NCBI RefSeq assembly: GCF_000429085.1
Contig: NZ_AUBE01000001.1
Location: 496,001 to 560,000 of the forward strand
Direction: 5' to 3'
Source: Streptomyces flavidovirens DSM 40150
Lineage (GTDB): Bacteria > Actinomycetota > Actinomycetes > Streptomycetales > Streptomycetaceae
DNA: 64,000 nt
Positions within the stretch are counted from its first letter, which is position 1, and the number at the start of each line of letters is the position of its first letter. Of the stretch, positions 54,280 through 62,595 are shown in pieces. Both the position numbers and the translations under genes were made by a program. Under the pieces are notes generated by a model. It saw only the letters and a program-made list of their open reading frames with translations. It ran no database searches and was not told where the DNA came from.

Positions 54280-55176
54280 TCAACGGCGGGGGTAGGTCTG
54301 TGTCAGCAGAATCTCACCCTTGGCCGGCGGAGCCGCCCCCTCACACGCGGCGTCGACGACGTAGGCCTGCACGCGGGTGACGTCGGTGGCGTGCGGAAGC
54401 ACGAGGAGGAAGGCTTTCTTGCCGTCGTACGTCCCCTCCTCCGCGGCGATCGGCACGGTGTTGCGGCCGGTGCCGTCCTGGACGCACTGCGGCACCGGCA
54501 CGTCGGCTTTCCGCAGGGGGGTGTGGGACTCGATGCCCATGGAGGGGTCGTTCTCGGTCGTCGTCTCGCCCTGGGACATCGGCTGCTTGGCGATCAGGCT
54601 GTGGACCCGGTCCTCGAGGGCGGTCGTGGAGAACGTGGGACCGGTCTTCTTCGGGGAGGAGATGCTCCTGTCGGCGGAGGGGTCCTTGCTGTCCGGTGAC
54701 TGGAGCGTCTGCACCAGGAGCGTGCCCAGGCCGAGGGCGGCCGTACCGAACACGGCGCCGATGAGGGCAGTGCGCCGGCGGTGCTTCGCCTTGCCGTCCC
54801 GGCCGGGCCCGGTGGCCGCGCGGGGGCGGCCGGCGGGGCGGTCCGCCGCGGCGGCGGATTCGGCGGCCTGTGGTGCGGGCGCTGTTTCACGTGAAACAGG
54901 CGCGGTCTCCTCAGGCGACGTGGCGTCGAGGAGCGCTTCGGCGGCCAGAGCAGCGTCGATGCGGCCTGCGACGTCGGCGGGCATCCGGTGTGCGCCGGGC
55001 AGGGCGCCGAGGAGTCCGCGGATCTCGTTCAGGGAGGTCTGTACGTCGGTGCACAGCGCGCACTCGTCGAGGTGGCGGCGTACTTCCGCCGTGCGGGAGG
55101 GCTGCAGGAGGCCCTCGGCGAGGTCGGAGATCTCCGAGACGTCCGGATGCTGAGTCGTGCCGGCCGTAGATGTCAT
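54280..55176 (-). CDS. Anti-sigma factor with zinc-finger-like N-terminus (SigM partner)
   Basis: 298 residues. N-terminal anti-sigma domain with RRHLDECALCTDVQ, the HxxxCxxC part of a ZAS motif. A linker with parS-encoded VSRET, one membrane helix (TALIGAVFGTAALGLGTLLV, about 140-160) and an extracytoplasmic region follow. It should hold the ECF sigma factor encoded just upstream (4-bp ATGA overlap) at the membrane until a signal arrives. Equivalent to the RsmA-like partners of mycobacterial and Streptomyces SigM. Confidence 0.88.
   Translation of the reverse strand: MTSTAGTTQHPDVSEISDLAEGLLQPSRTAEVRRHLDECALCTDVQTSLNEIRGLLGALPGAHRMPADVAGRIDAALAAEALLDATSPEETAPVSRETAPAPQAAESAAAADRPAGRPRAATGPGRDGKAKHRRRTALIGAVFGTAALGLGTLLVQTLQSPDSKDPSADRSISSPKKTGPTFSTTALEDRVHSLIAKQPMSQGETTTENDPSMGIESHTPLRKADVPVPQCVQDGTGRNTVPIAAEEGTYDGKKAFLLVLPHATDVTRVQAYVVDAACEGAAPPAKGEILLTQTYPRR
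54884..54897. promoter_or_regulatory. parS: parS site 5 (inside the anti-sigma gene)
   Basis: GTTTCACGTGAAAC in the perfect 16-bp TGTTTCACGTGAAACA (54883-54898); read as V-S-R-E-T on the minus strand. Confidence 0.97.
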
Positions 55177-55892
55177 GCGCGCCCACCTCCGCCCTTCACA
55201 GCAGCAGGACCACTCGGTCCCGCGTCCCTTGGCCCTGCGTTCTCCGGTCCCGACGCCGGTGGGACGGATGTCCCGGGCGTCCGGTTCCTTCCCCCGCTGA
55301 CGTCCTCGCTATCCCCGGCACCGGTGCGCAGATGAGTGAGAAGCGGCAGCAGCCGGGCACGGCCACGCGCACAGCGGCTCTTCACTGTCCCGGTCGGCAC
55401 ATCGAGGACGCGGGCGGCCTCCGCCACCGGGTAGCCCTGCATGTCCACGAGTACCAGCGCGGCCCGCTGTTCGAGTGGCAGGGTGGCCAGGGCGGCGATG
55501 AGCTCTCTGTGGAGGTCCTGGCGTTCCGCGGGGGCCTCGGCGGACTCGTGGGGCTCCAGGAGCTGGTCCAGGCGTTCCGCGTCGTCGACCGGCGCGGTCC
55601 TGCGGGACGCTGCCTTGCGTGCGCGGTCGAGGCAGGCGTTGACGGTGATGCGGTGCAGCCAGGTCGTGACGGCGGACTGGCCACGGAAGGTATGGGCGGC
55701 GCGGTAGGCGGACACCAGGGCGTCCTGGACGGCGTCGGCGGCTTCCTCGCGGTCGCCCAGCGTGCGCAGGGCCACCGCCCACAGCCGGTCGCGGTGGCGC
55801 CGTACGAGCTCACCGAAGGCGTCGGGGTCGCCCTTGACGTGACGGGCCAGGAGCTCCTGGTCGCTTGTGTCGCTGAGCGCGGCATCGTCCAA
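55173..55892 (-). CDS. sigM: ECF sigma factor SigM
   Basis: 239 residues, TTG start with GGGAGG-like site upstream. Region 2: FGELVRRHRDRLWAVALRTL, AADAVQDALVSAYRAAHTF; region 4: LPLEQRAALVLVDMQGYPVA and VPTGTVKSRCARGRARL. The C-terminal ~45 residues (SGGRNRTPGTSVPPAS) form a Pro/Gly-rich tail not needed for the fold. Position between the pseudokinase/murJ genes and trxBA is that of SigM in actinobacteria. Confidence 0.93.
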   Translation of the reverse strand: MDDAALSDTSDQELLARHVKGDPDAFGELVRRHRDRLWAVALRTLGDREEAADAVQDALVSAYRAAHTFRGQSAVTTWLHRITVNACLDRARKAASRRTAPVDDAERLDQLLEPHESAEAPAERQDLHRELIAALATLPLEQRAALVLVDMQGYPVAEAARVLDVPTGTVKSRCARGRARLLPLLTHLRTGAGDSEDVSGGRNRTPGTSVPPASGPENAGPRDAGPSGPAAVKGGGGRA

Positions 55893-55921
55893 CGGTGAGC
55901 TCCCTCCCCCTGGTGTACCGG

Positions 55922-57685
55922 TCAGCCTGTGATCCTGATCTCCGAGATTCCGCCACGGAAGCGGTCGGCTGATCCGTCGGTCGGCAGAGACGTGATGTGG
56001 ATCAGGATGTACCGAGTGCGGACCGGCTTGTCGAGTGTGGCTTCCAGCTTGCCTTCTGCCGGCGCGAGTTTGGTCATCCGCTGCGAGAAATCGGAGAGGG
56101 TGGCTGGATCCGAGGCGTCTTCACCGGCGGCCAGTACTTCGAGGGTCTGCCCGCTGCGGTACATGTCGATGCCGATGCCGGACACGTCCTTGACGCTGCC
56201 GAGATCGACGATGATTCCGCTGCCGTCCTTGCGCTGCGGAAGGTTGCCGAAATTGGCGAAATCGCGGTACTGCCCGGTGATCCAGGCGGTGCCGGTTTCG
56301 CCGTCGATGCTGTTCGGTACGCCCTCAGGCTCTATTCCGGAGCCGTTCGGGGCGAACACCGTGGCGTTGGCGATGTGCAGCGGCTTGGGGTCCGACTTCT
56401 TGGGCGCCTTTTCGTCGCTCGGCTGCGAGGTCTTCGTGTCGCCGGTGTCGTTGCCACGGTCCAGGAGCGTGTCCGCGAGCTGCCAGCTGCCGAGGCCCAG
56501 CGCGGCGATGAGCAGCGCGGCCACGCCCCACTTGAGGGCTTTCCCGGTGCGGCTCTGGAGCGGCCGTGGGGGTACGGCTGTGACGGCCTGGGCCGGGGGC
56601 AGCCCCGCGTGCGGGCCCGGCCTGCTGTAGGTGCCCTGCTGGTAGGTGGTGCGCTGGTACTCGGGCAGCGCCGTGAAGGTGGGCTCCGGCGGGCGGATGC
56701 GGGGCATCGCGGCGACGGCCTTGGCCAGCTCGTCGGGGGTGGTGCAGGGCGGCTCCTGGCGGGAGGCGGTGGCGCCGTCGTTGACCAGGGCCCGCATGGC
56801 GAGCTCCGACAGGCCGCGGTGGATGCCGGCCCGTACCTGGTCCGGGGGGATCAGCCCGACGCCCTTGGGCAGCCCGGACAGGCCGTAGGCGTCCCGTTCG
56901 TAGGGCCAGCGCTGTGTCAGGGCTGCGTACAGCAGCGCACCGATCGCCTCGGTGTCGGTGCGCTGCGGGCGGTCGGAGGTGATGCCGCGCAGGGCGGCGT
57001 TCACCGCGAGACCACGGATCCGGTACTGGCCGGAGGAGGTCCGCAGGATGGCGCCCGGGGTGAGTCTGAGGTGGGCCAGGCCCTCGCGGTGTGCGGCGGC
57101 CATGGCCTGGGAGATCTGGCTGACGAGCTGGTACGCCTCGTGGGCCTCCAGTGGACCCGCGGCGAGCATCGCCGTGAGTTCGGTGGCGTCGGGAAGCCAC
57201 TCGTGGACGACGTAGACGAGATCATTCTCCTCCACCGCGTCCAGGACCTGTACGAACCGGGGGTCGCCGAGCAGCGCCGACGAGCGGGCCGCGGCGAGCA
57301 CGGACCTGGCTCGCGGGTGTTCCGCGGGGAGCAGGTGCACGCCCACGGCGCGGCGCAGTTTCTCGTCGACCGCGCGCCAACTGCTGAAACCGTCCAGTCG
57401 GGTGACGCATTCTTCGAGCCGGTAGCGTCTGGCGAGCTTGTGCCCGCTGTGCAGCTCAGGTGTGGCGATGGGGGGTTCGGCGCCTTGGCGCTCACTGTCC
57501 GCGTCGCTCTTGCTGTCGTCCGCTGGCTCCTGGGCTTTTGCCACCCCGTCGGCCGTGGCTTTGTCCGCCTTGGCGGCCAGCGGTTCGTCACCGCTGTTGT
57601 CTGCCACGTCGACGGCAGCCGTGCTACGTTCCGCCACCGTCGTTCCTGCCTCCCCATCCGTTGCTGCGCGCTGTTGAACAGCCAT
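55922..57685 (-). CDS. Membrane-anchored pseudokinase linked to MurJ
   Basis: 587 residues from ATG 57685. Acidic disordered N-terminus (1-80), kinase-like domain (about 85-330) in which the catalytic loop HRD is replaced by HLRLTPGAIL and DFG by RIRGLAV, so it cannot phosphorylate. A membrane helix (WGVAALLIAALGLGSWQLAD, about 400) is followed by an extracytoplasmic F5/8-type or discoidin-like domain (SIDGETGTAWITGQY, GIIVDLGSVKDVSGIGIDMY). In mycobacteria this architecture is fused to MviN and, once phosphorylated by PknB, recruits FhaA. Here it is a separate gene next to murJ, with fhaA and pknB at the other end of the window. Confidence 0.88.
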   Translation of the reverse strand: MAVQQRAATDGEAGTTVAERSTAAVDVADNSGDEPLAAKADKATADGVAKAQEPADDSKSDADSERQGAEPPIATPELHSGHKLARRYRLEECVTRLDGFSSWRAVDEKLRRAVGVHLLPAEHPRARSVLAAARSSALLGDPRFVQVLDAVEENDLVYVVHEWLPDATELTAMLAAGPLEAHEAYQLVSQISQAMAAAHREGLAHLRLTPGAILRTSSGQYRIRGLAVNAALRGITSDRPQRTDTEAIGALLYAALTQRWPYERDAYGLSGLPKGVGLIPPDQVRAGIHRGLSELAMRALVNDGATASRQEPPCTTPDELAKAVAAMPRIRPPEPTFTALPEYQRTTYQQGTYSRPGPHAGLPPAQAVTAVPPRPLQSRTGKALKWGVAALLIAALGLGSWQLADTLLDRGNDTGDTKTSQPSDEKAPKKSDPKPLHIANATVFAPNGSGIEPEGVPNSIDGETGTAWITGQYRDFANFGNLPQRKDGSGIIVDLGSVKDVSGIGIDMYRSGQTLEVLAAGEDASDPATLSDFSQRMTKLAPAEGKLEATLDKPVRTRYILIHITSLPTDGSADRFRGGISEIRITG

Positions 57686-57761
57686 GCCAATTGTGCCCAC
57701 AGTCCGGCGCTATGCACGACACGCGGCGGCCGGTGATGGTTGTGCGGGGCCGCCCGGCCGC

Positions 57762-59975
57762 TCAGCGTCCGAGGCGTCCGCGCACCATGCCGACCATGGC
57801 GTTGAGTTCCACGATCCGCATTTTCTTCGCGGCGAGGAAGAAGACTCCCAGCAGCACGATGCCTCCCGCGACCAGTGCGGCGAGCGATCCGAGGGCGTCG
57901 CTGCCCAGGACCCGCATGATGCCGAAGGCCGCGGCGCCGCCGAGGATTGCCGCAGGTACGGAGGCACCGGAGAGCCTGGCGTACGTACGCAGGACGTGCG
58001 TGCCGTCCAGGTCGCCCCCCAGCCGGTTGCGCAGGCGCCGCCAGGCCACACCGACGCCGATCGCGTAGGCCAGGCCGTAGGAGGCCGCCATGCCGACCAC
58101 GGCCCACTGGGCGGGCAGGACGAAGTAGCAGGCTGCTGAGGCTGCGGCGTTGACGGCGGCGACGATGACGGTGTTGTAGAAGGGTGTGCGGGTGTCCTCG
58201 TACGCGTAGAAGCCGCGCAGGACGACGTACTGCACGGAGTACGGGATGAGGCCGAGACCGAAGGCCATCAGAGTGAAGCCCATGGCCTGGGCGCCCTCGT
58301 GGCCGGTGGACGCGAACAGCAGGGTGCACATGGGGACGCCGAGCGCGAGGAACGCGAACGCGACCGGGACGATCGCCACGGCCGAGTTGCGCAGGCCCTG
58401 GGAGATGTCGTCGCGGACGGCGCCCGGGTCGTTGTCGTGTGCGGCTCGGGAGATGCGGGGCAGCAGGGCCGCCATGACGGAGACCGTGATGATGGCCTGC
58501 GGCATGCCCCAGATCAGCTGGGCGTTCGAGTAGGCGAGGATGCCCGCGCCGTCCTTGCCCGACGCCTTGCCCGCCGCGGTGGCGAGCTGGGTGACGACGA
58601 GGACGCCGGCCTGGTTGGCGAGGACGAACAGGACGGTCCACTTGGCGAGCTTGACGGTCTTGCCGAGCCCGTGGCCCTTCCAGTCGAAGCGGGGGCGGAA
58701 GCGGAACCCGGTCTCGCGCAGGTACGGGATCATCGCCAGCGCCTGGACGGTGAGACCGAGCAGGGTGCCGATGCCGAGCAGCTGGACGCCCTCGTCCGGG
58801 ATGGTCTGCACGCCCATCCGCGATTCGGCGGAGGTGCCGTACACCCAGATGAACAGGCCGAACGTGGCGATCATGATGATGTTGTTGAGGACCGGGGTCC
58901 ACATCATCGCGCCGAACTTGCCGCGGGCGTTGAGGATCTGTCCCATGACGACGTGCACGCCCATGAAGAAGATCGTGGGCAGGCAGTAGCGGGCGAAAGT
59001 GACTGCGACGCTGTTGGCCGCCTCGTCTTCGGCGATCGGCACGGACATCAGGCGGATGAGCAGTGGCGCCGCGAAGACCGCGAGGGCCACGATGGCACCG
59101 AGCGCCACCATGACCAAGGTGAGGAGGCGGTTGGCGAAGGCCTCGCCGCCGTCCTCGTCGTTCTTCATCGCGCGTACCAGCTGAGGCACGAAGACCGAGT
59201 TGAGGCCGCCGCCGACCGTGAGGATGTAGATCATGGTCGGCAGGGTCAGCGCAATGGTGAAGGTGTCACCGAGCAGGGCCGCGCCCAGCGCCGCGGTGAT
59301 CACCAGGCTGCGTACGAAGCCGGTGAGGCGGGAGACCAGCGTGCCCGCGGCCATCAGGGCACTCGACTTCAGCACACTGGCCGCGCGCCCGGCGGGCTTC
59401 TTGGGCGGCGCGGGGGCCGGCACCGGCTCGGGTGCGGCCGTGGGAGCGGGCTGCCCGGGCGCCTGCTGGTCGCGGTAGAGGTGGGCGAACGCGTCCTGCT
59501 GCCCTGGGATCTCCTCGCCCGCCTTCGTGACGAGGTCGTCGACGCCCACGAACTCCGTGGTCGCGGGGTTGTCCCCGTACGGCAGGTGGCGGGACGGGCC
59601 GTCCGGTTCGGGCGCCGGGGTCTGCGCCCAGACGTGCGGGTCCGGTGCGTACTGCGGTGCGGCCGGCTGCTGGTACAGCGGCTGCGGCTCCGGGTAGGTG
59701 CCCGGCGGCGGCGGAGGGTGCGAGGCGCGGTCGTAGAGCGCCTCCGTCACCGGGTCCTGCGCGGAGGGGTCCTGGGCCTGGTACGGGTCGTGGCTGTAGG
59801 CGTCCTGGACATACGGGTCCGGGGCGGCGTAGGGCTCCTGCGCGGAATCGGGAGCGGACTCGGGATGCTGCGGCGACGGCACATGGCCTGCTGCCGGGGG
59901 CTCCGGGGGCACGCCTCGGAAAGGCGCGGTGTCACTCGCGCCCTGTCCACGGTCACCGTCGTACGGCGCGTTCAC
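57762..59975 (-). CDS. murJ: MurJ (MviN) lipid II flippase
   Basis: 737 residues from GTG 59975 (GAGGGGAG upstream). A ~190-residue Pro/Gln/Asp-rich cytoplasmic extension, then 14 membrane helices of the MATE/MurJ fold starting LKSSALMAAGTLVSRLTGFV, with ALTLPTMIYILTVGGGLNSV and VFVPQLVRAM. It moves lipid-linked peptidoglycan precursor across the membrane. The gene is separated by 76 bp from the pseudokinase gene, whose product probably regulates it. Confidence 0.94.
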   Translation of the reverse strand: MNAPYDGDRGQGASDTAPFRGVPPEPPAAGHVPSPQHPESAPDSAQEPYAAPDPYVQDAYSHDPYQAQDPSAQDPVTEALYDRASHPPPPPGTYPEPQPLYQQPAAPQYAPDPHVWAQTPAPEPDGPSRHLPYGDNPATTEFVGVDDLVTKAGEEIPGQQDAFAHLYRDQQAPGQPAPTAAPEPVPAPAPPKKPAGRAASVLKSSALMAAGTLVSRLTGFVRSLVITAALGAALLGDTFTIALTLPTMIYILTVGGGLNSVFVPQLVRAMKNDEDGGEAFANRLLTLVMVALGAIVALAVFAAPLLIRLMSVPIAEDEAANSVAVTFARYCLPTIFFMGVHVVMGQILNARGKFGAMMWTPVLNNIIMIATFGLFIWVYGTSAESRMGVQTIPDEGVQLLGIGTLLGLTVQALAMIPYLRETGFRFRPRFDWKGHGLGKTVKLAKWTVLFVLANQAGVLVVTQLATAAGKASGKDGAGILAYSNAQLIWGMPQAIITVSVMAALLPRISRAAHDNDPGAVRDDISQGLRNSAVAIVPVAFAFLALGVPMCTLLFASTGHEGAQAMGFTLMAFGLGLIPYSVQYVVLRGFYAYEDTRTPFYNTVIVAAVNAAASAACYFVLPAQWAVVGMAASYGLAYAIGVGVAWRRLRNRLGGDLDGTHVLRTYARLSGASVPAAILGGAAAFGIMRVLGSDALGSLAALVAGGIVLLGVFFLAAKKMRIVELNAMVGMVRGRLGR

Positions 59976-60114
59976 TGGTGCTCCCCTCGAGCTTCTGTTC
60001 CGGCGAGCTGTGCCCCGCTGGATGTACCGGCCGGGGATCCGGGGACTGTGCCCCGGCAAGACGCTGCATCGCAACCCCACCTCATCGTCCCCGGCCTGCC
60101 GGCCACGGCGTAGC

Positions 60115-62418
60115 TCAACGGTCCACTTTCTCACCTGTGCCCGACGGGTCGACGCTTTCGGGACCGGTGTCCGGTGTCGGGTCACTCGCCTGCTCGGAGT
60201 CCTCACCCTCGCCGCCGTCCCCTTCGGCGGCCTCACGGGCCGCCGCGCGCTTGCGCTGGGAGTACATCCTGATGCCGGCGAGAACGAGCAGCAGCACACC
60301 GCCGGCGATGACGAGCATCACGGTCGGGGTGAATTCGTTCACATCGACCGTGAACTCCATCTCACGGCCGTACGGTGTGCCGTCCTCGGTGTAGAGCTGC
60401 GCGATCACCGGGACCGGGCCGTTGGCGTTGGCGGTCGCCGTGAACTTCACCGACTGGCTGTGACCGCCCGCGACCTTCACCGGACGCTCGGCGACGCTCT
60501 GGTCCCCGTCCAGCCTGAGGCGGGTGGGCTTGGTCGACTTGAGCCGCAGCACGAGGTGCTCTACACCCTGCACCAGCTGGTTCTGGACGGTCACGGGCAC
60601 AGTCGCGCTGCGCCCCGACAGGGTCGCGTCGGACTTCTGGATGAGCTGCACCTCGTCGGTGAGGCTCACCAGGTAGCTCTGGACCCCGTCGCGGTACTTC
60701 TGGGCCTTGCGCTCGCCGCCGCGCCAGGACGTCGACATCGCGCGGTTGATGGCGTTGCCGAAGGGGGTGACCACCCGGTCGGGGGCGGTGAGGATCACCT
60801 TGAAGTTGTCCAGCTTGCTCTGCGTGGTCCTGATGTCCTGGAACGCCTTGGCCGGAAGCTCCCGCTTGCTCAGTGACCGGGGGTACGAGGCCGGTCCCGG
60901 CACGTCGGTGGTGGCACGGGCGTCGGGCTTCGCCTTCGCCGCGGCCACCAGATCCAGCGGCTGCGACCAGCGCTGCGCGTCGAGGCTGTGCAGGGCGCTC
61001 GCCATGGACTGCGCCTGGCTCGCGGACGGCAGGCGCTGCGGGGCGACCACGACGCTGCGCTGCTTCTCCTCGTCCTGGAGGGTCACCGCCAGCGTCTGGG
61101 CGAGGAATTCCTGTACGGCCAGGGTGGAGTCCCCGGCCTTCGACATGTCGCCCTCGAAGGCGGTCGAGAGCCGGCTGTCGGCGACGACCGCGGTGGTGCC
61201 GCCGCCGATCGGCCGGGCCGCGGTGGGCGTGTACGGCAGGCCGCGCGTCTCATGGAGGCTGTCGCTGCGGGCGATCACGTTGTGCGCGCCGGCCGAAGTG
61301 GCGACATCGACGACCGACGGATCGACGGCGCCGTTCACCGGCCACGCGAAGTCGGTGGAGGGCTCTGTGTGGAGGATCGACTGCACGGCGGTCGCGGCGA
61401 CATCGGTGGCGCGCCGCAGGTGACTGAGAGAGCCCGGAACGTCCTTGCCGCGGTGTGCCAGCGAGGCCAGGTCGGGGTCGGCGAACGGCAGCGCGACGAC
61501 CTTCCGGCCCTCCACCGCCTTCTGGAGATCGCTCAGCCACTTGTTGGCCACGGCCTGGTACTTGCCCGCGACGGTTGTTTCACCGTCCTCGGACTTGACC
61601 TGGTAGCTCTCCGTCATGGCGTTCACGGTGGCGAGCAGGTCCGGGTCGACGACCCAGGTGACAGGCAGCTCGTTGCCGAGTGAGACCAGCTGGTTCAGCC
61701 GCCCGCCCGGGGCCAGCTCCGCGCCGAGGTTGTCGTTCTCGAAGACCGGGGTCTGCTGCTCGTCCGACCCCGTCTCGGCGGTGAGGTGCGTCGAGGAGAT
61801 CAGCGGCCAGAGATAGGTGAGCTGGGTCCTCTTCTCCGTGGCGTCGGGCTGCCAGGGCAGGAAGGTCTTCTGGATGCCCAGCGTCTGCTCGTACGGGCGG
61901 CTGGGGGTCTGTCCCGACAGGGACACGCCGAGCTGGTAGACCCCCTGGTCGTCGAGTTCGAGCTTGTCGACCGGCACGGTGATGCTGAAGTCCTCGCTGA
62001 TGCCGGCCGGGAGCTTCGCGAATTTCTTCGTGAACTTCCCGCCGAGCTCGGCGGGGGCACTTCCGTCGGGCTCCTGGCTGCGTTCGGCCGCGGCGTCGAT
62101 CGCCGTCCTGCCGGAGAGCCGCGGTCCCACGCTGAGCCCGACATGCGCGTCGGTGACAGCTTCCTTGCCCCTGTTGGTGACCGTGCCGGAGACGGTGACC
62201 TTGTCCCCCTCCACCGGCGCTCCGGGGGTCAGCGCGTCGAGGGACACATCAACCGTGCGTGAGCCGGTGGCGTCCTCGGCGGCGTGCGCGGGCGCCGGGA
62301 GGTACACCAGGCCCGCCACCAGAGGGGCGCCCGCGAGCAGCCCTGCCGTGCGCCGCAGCCACCGGCGGGCAGGTGAGGGAACCATCCCCTGAAAGTCTGC
62401 CGCCTCGGCCACGCCCAC
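60115..62418 (-). CDS. DUF6049-family exported membrane-anchored protein
   Basis: About 767 residues. GTG 62418 has AGGGA five bases upstream; GTG 62412 and ATG 62385 are alternatives, all leaving the signal peptide (LRRTAGLLAGAPLVAGLVYL, cleavage near AHAAE). A beta-rich N-terminal domain (VDVSLDALTPGAPVEGDKVT), a long extracellular middle, and one C-terminal helix (VMLVIAGGVLLLVLAGIRMY) before a basic/acidic tail. It corresponds to the large exported protein beside mviN in mycobacteria (Rv3909-like); function unknown, probably in envelope assembly. It reads towards murJ and is divergent from the CCA enzyme gene. Confidence 0.85.
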   Translation of the reverse strand: MGVAEAADFQGMVPSPARRWLRRTAGLLAGAPLVAGLVYLPAPAHAAEDATGSRTVDVSLDALTPGAPVEGDKVTVSGTVTNRGKEAVTDAHVGLSVGPRLSGRTAIDAAAERSQEPDGSAPAELGGKFTKKFAKLPAGISEDFSITVPVDKLELDDQGVYQLGVSLSGQTPSRPYEQTLGIQKTFLPWQPDATEKRTQLTYLWPLISSTHLTAETGSDEQQTPVFENDNLGAELAPGGRLNQLVSLGNELPVTWVVDPDLLATVNAMTESYQVKSEDGETTVAGKYQAVANKWLSDLQKAVEGRKVVALPFADPDLASLAHRGKDVPGSLSHLRRATDVAATAVQSILHTEPSTDFAWPVNGAVDPSVVDVATSAGAHNVIARSDSLHETRGLPYTPTAARPIGGGTTAVVADSRLSTAFEGDMSKAGDSTLAVQEFLAQTLAVTLQDEEKQRSVVVAPQRLPSASQAQSMASALHSLDAQRWSQPLDLVAAAKAKPDARATTDVPGPASYPRSLSKRELPAKAFQDIRTTQSKLDNFKVILTAPDRVVTPFGNAINRAMSTSWRGGERKAQKYRDGVQSYLVSLTDEVQLIQKSDATLSGRSATVPVTVQNQLVQGVEHLVLRLKSTKPTRLRLDGDQSVAERPVKVAGGHSQSVKFTATANANGPVPVIAQLYTEDGTPYGREMEFTVDVNEFTPTVMLVIAGGVLLLVLAGIRMYSQRKRAAAREAAEGDGGEGEDSEQASDPTPDTGPESVDPSGTGEKVDR

Positions 62419-62595
62419 GCCCGTCCCTAGTCTTTGTCTGCTGCCGGTGTTGGTTGTCGGTTCTTGCGTCCACGCATGGTAACGAGGTGCGCTGTGGCGA
62501 AGTGCTGCCCACTGCTCCACATGATCGGAAGAGTCTTGTCGGGCGGCAATAAACGGGGAAGCTTCGGCCGGCCGGGGCACGTACCCTTTTCTGTT

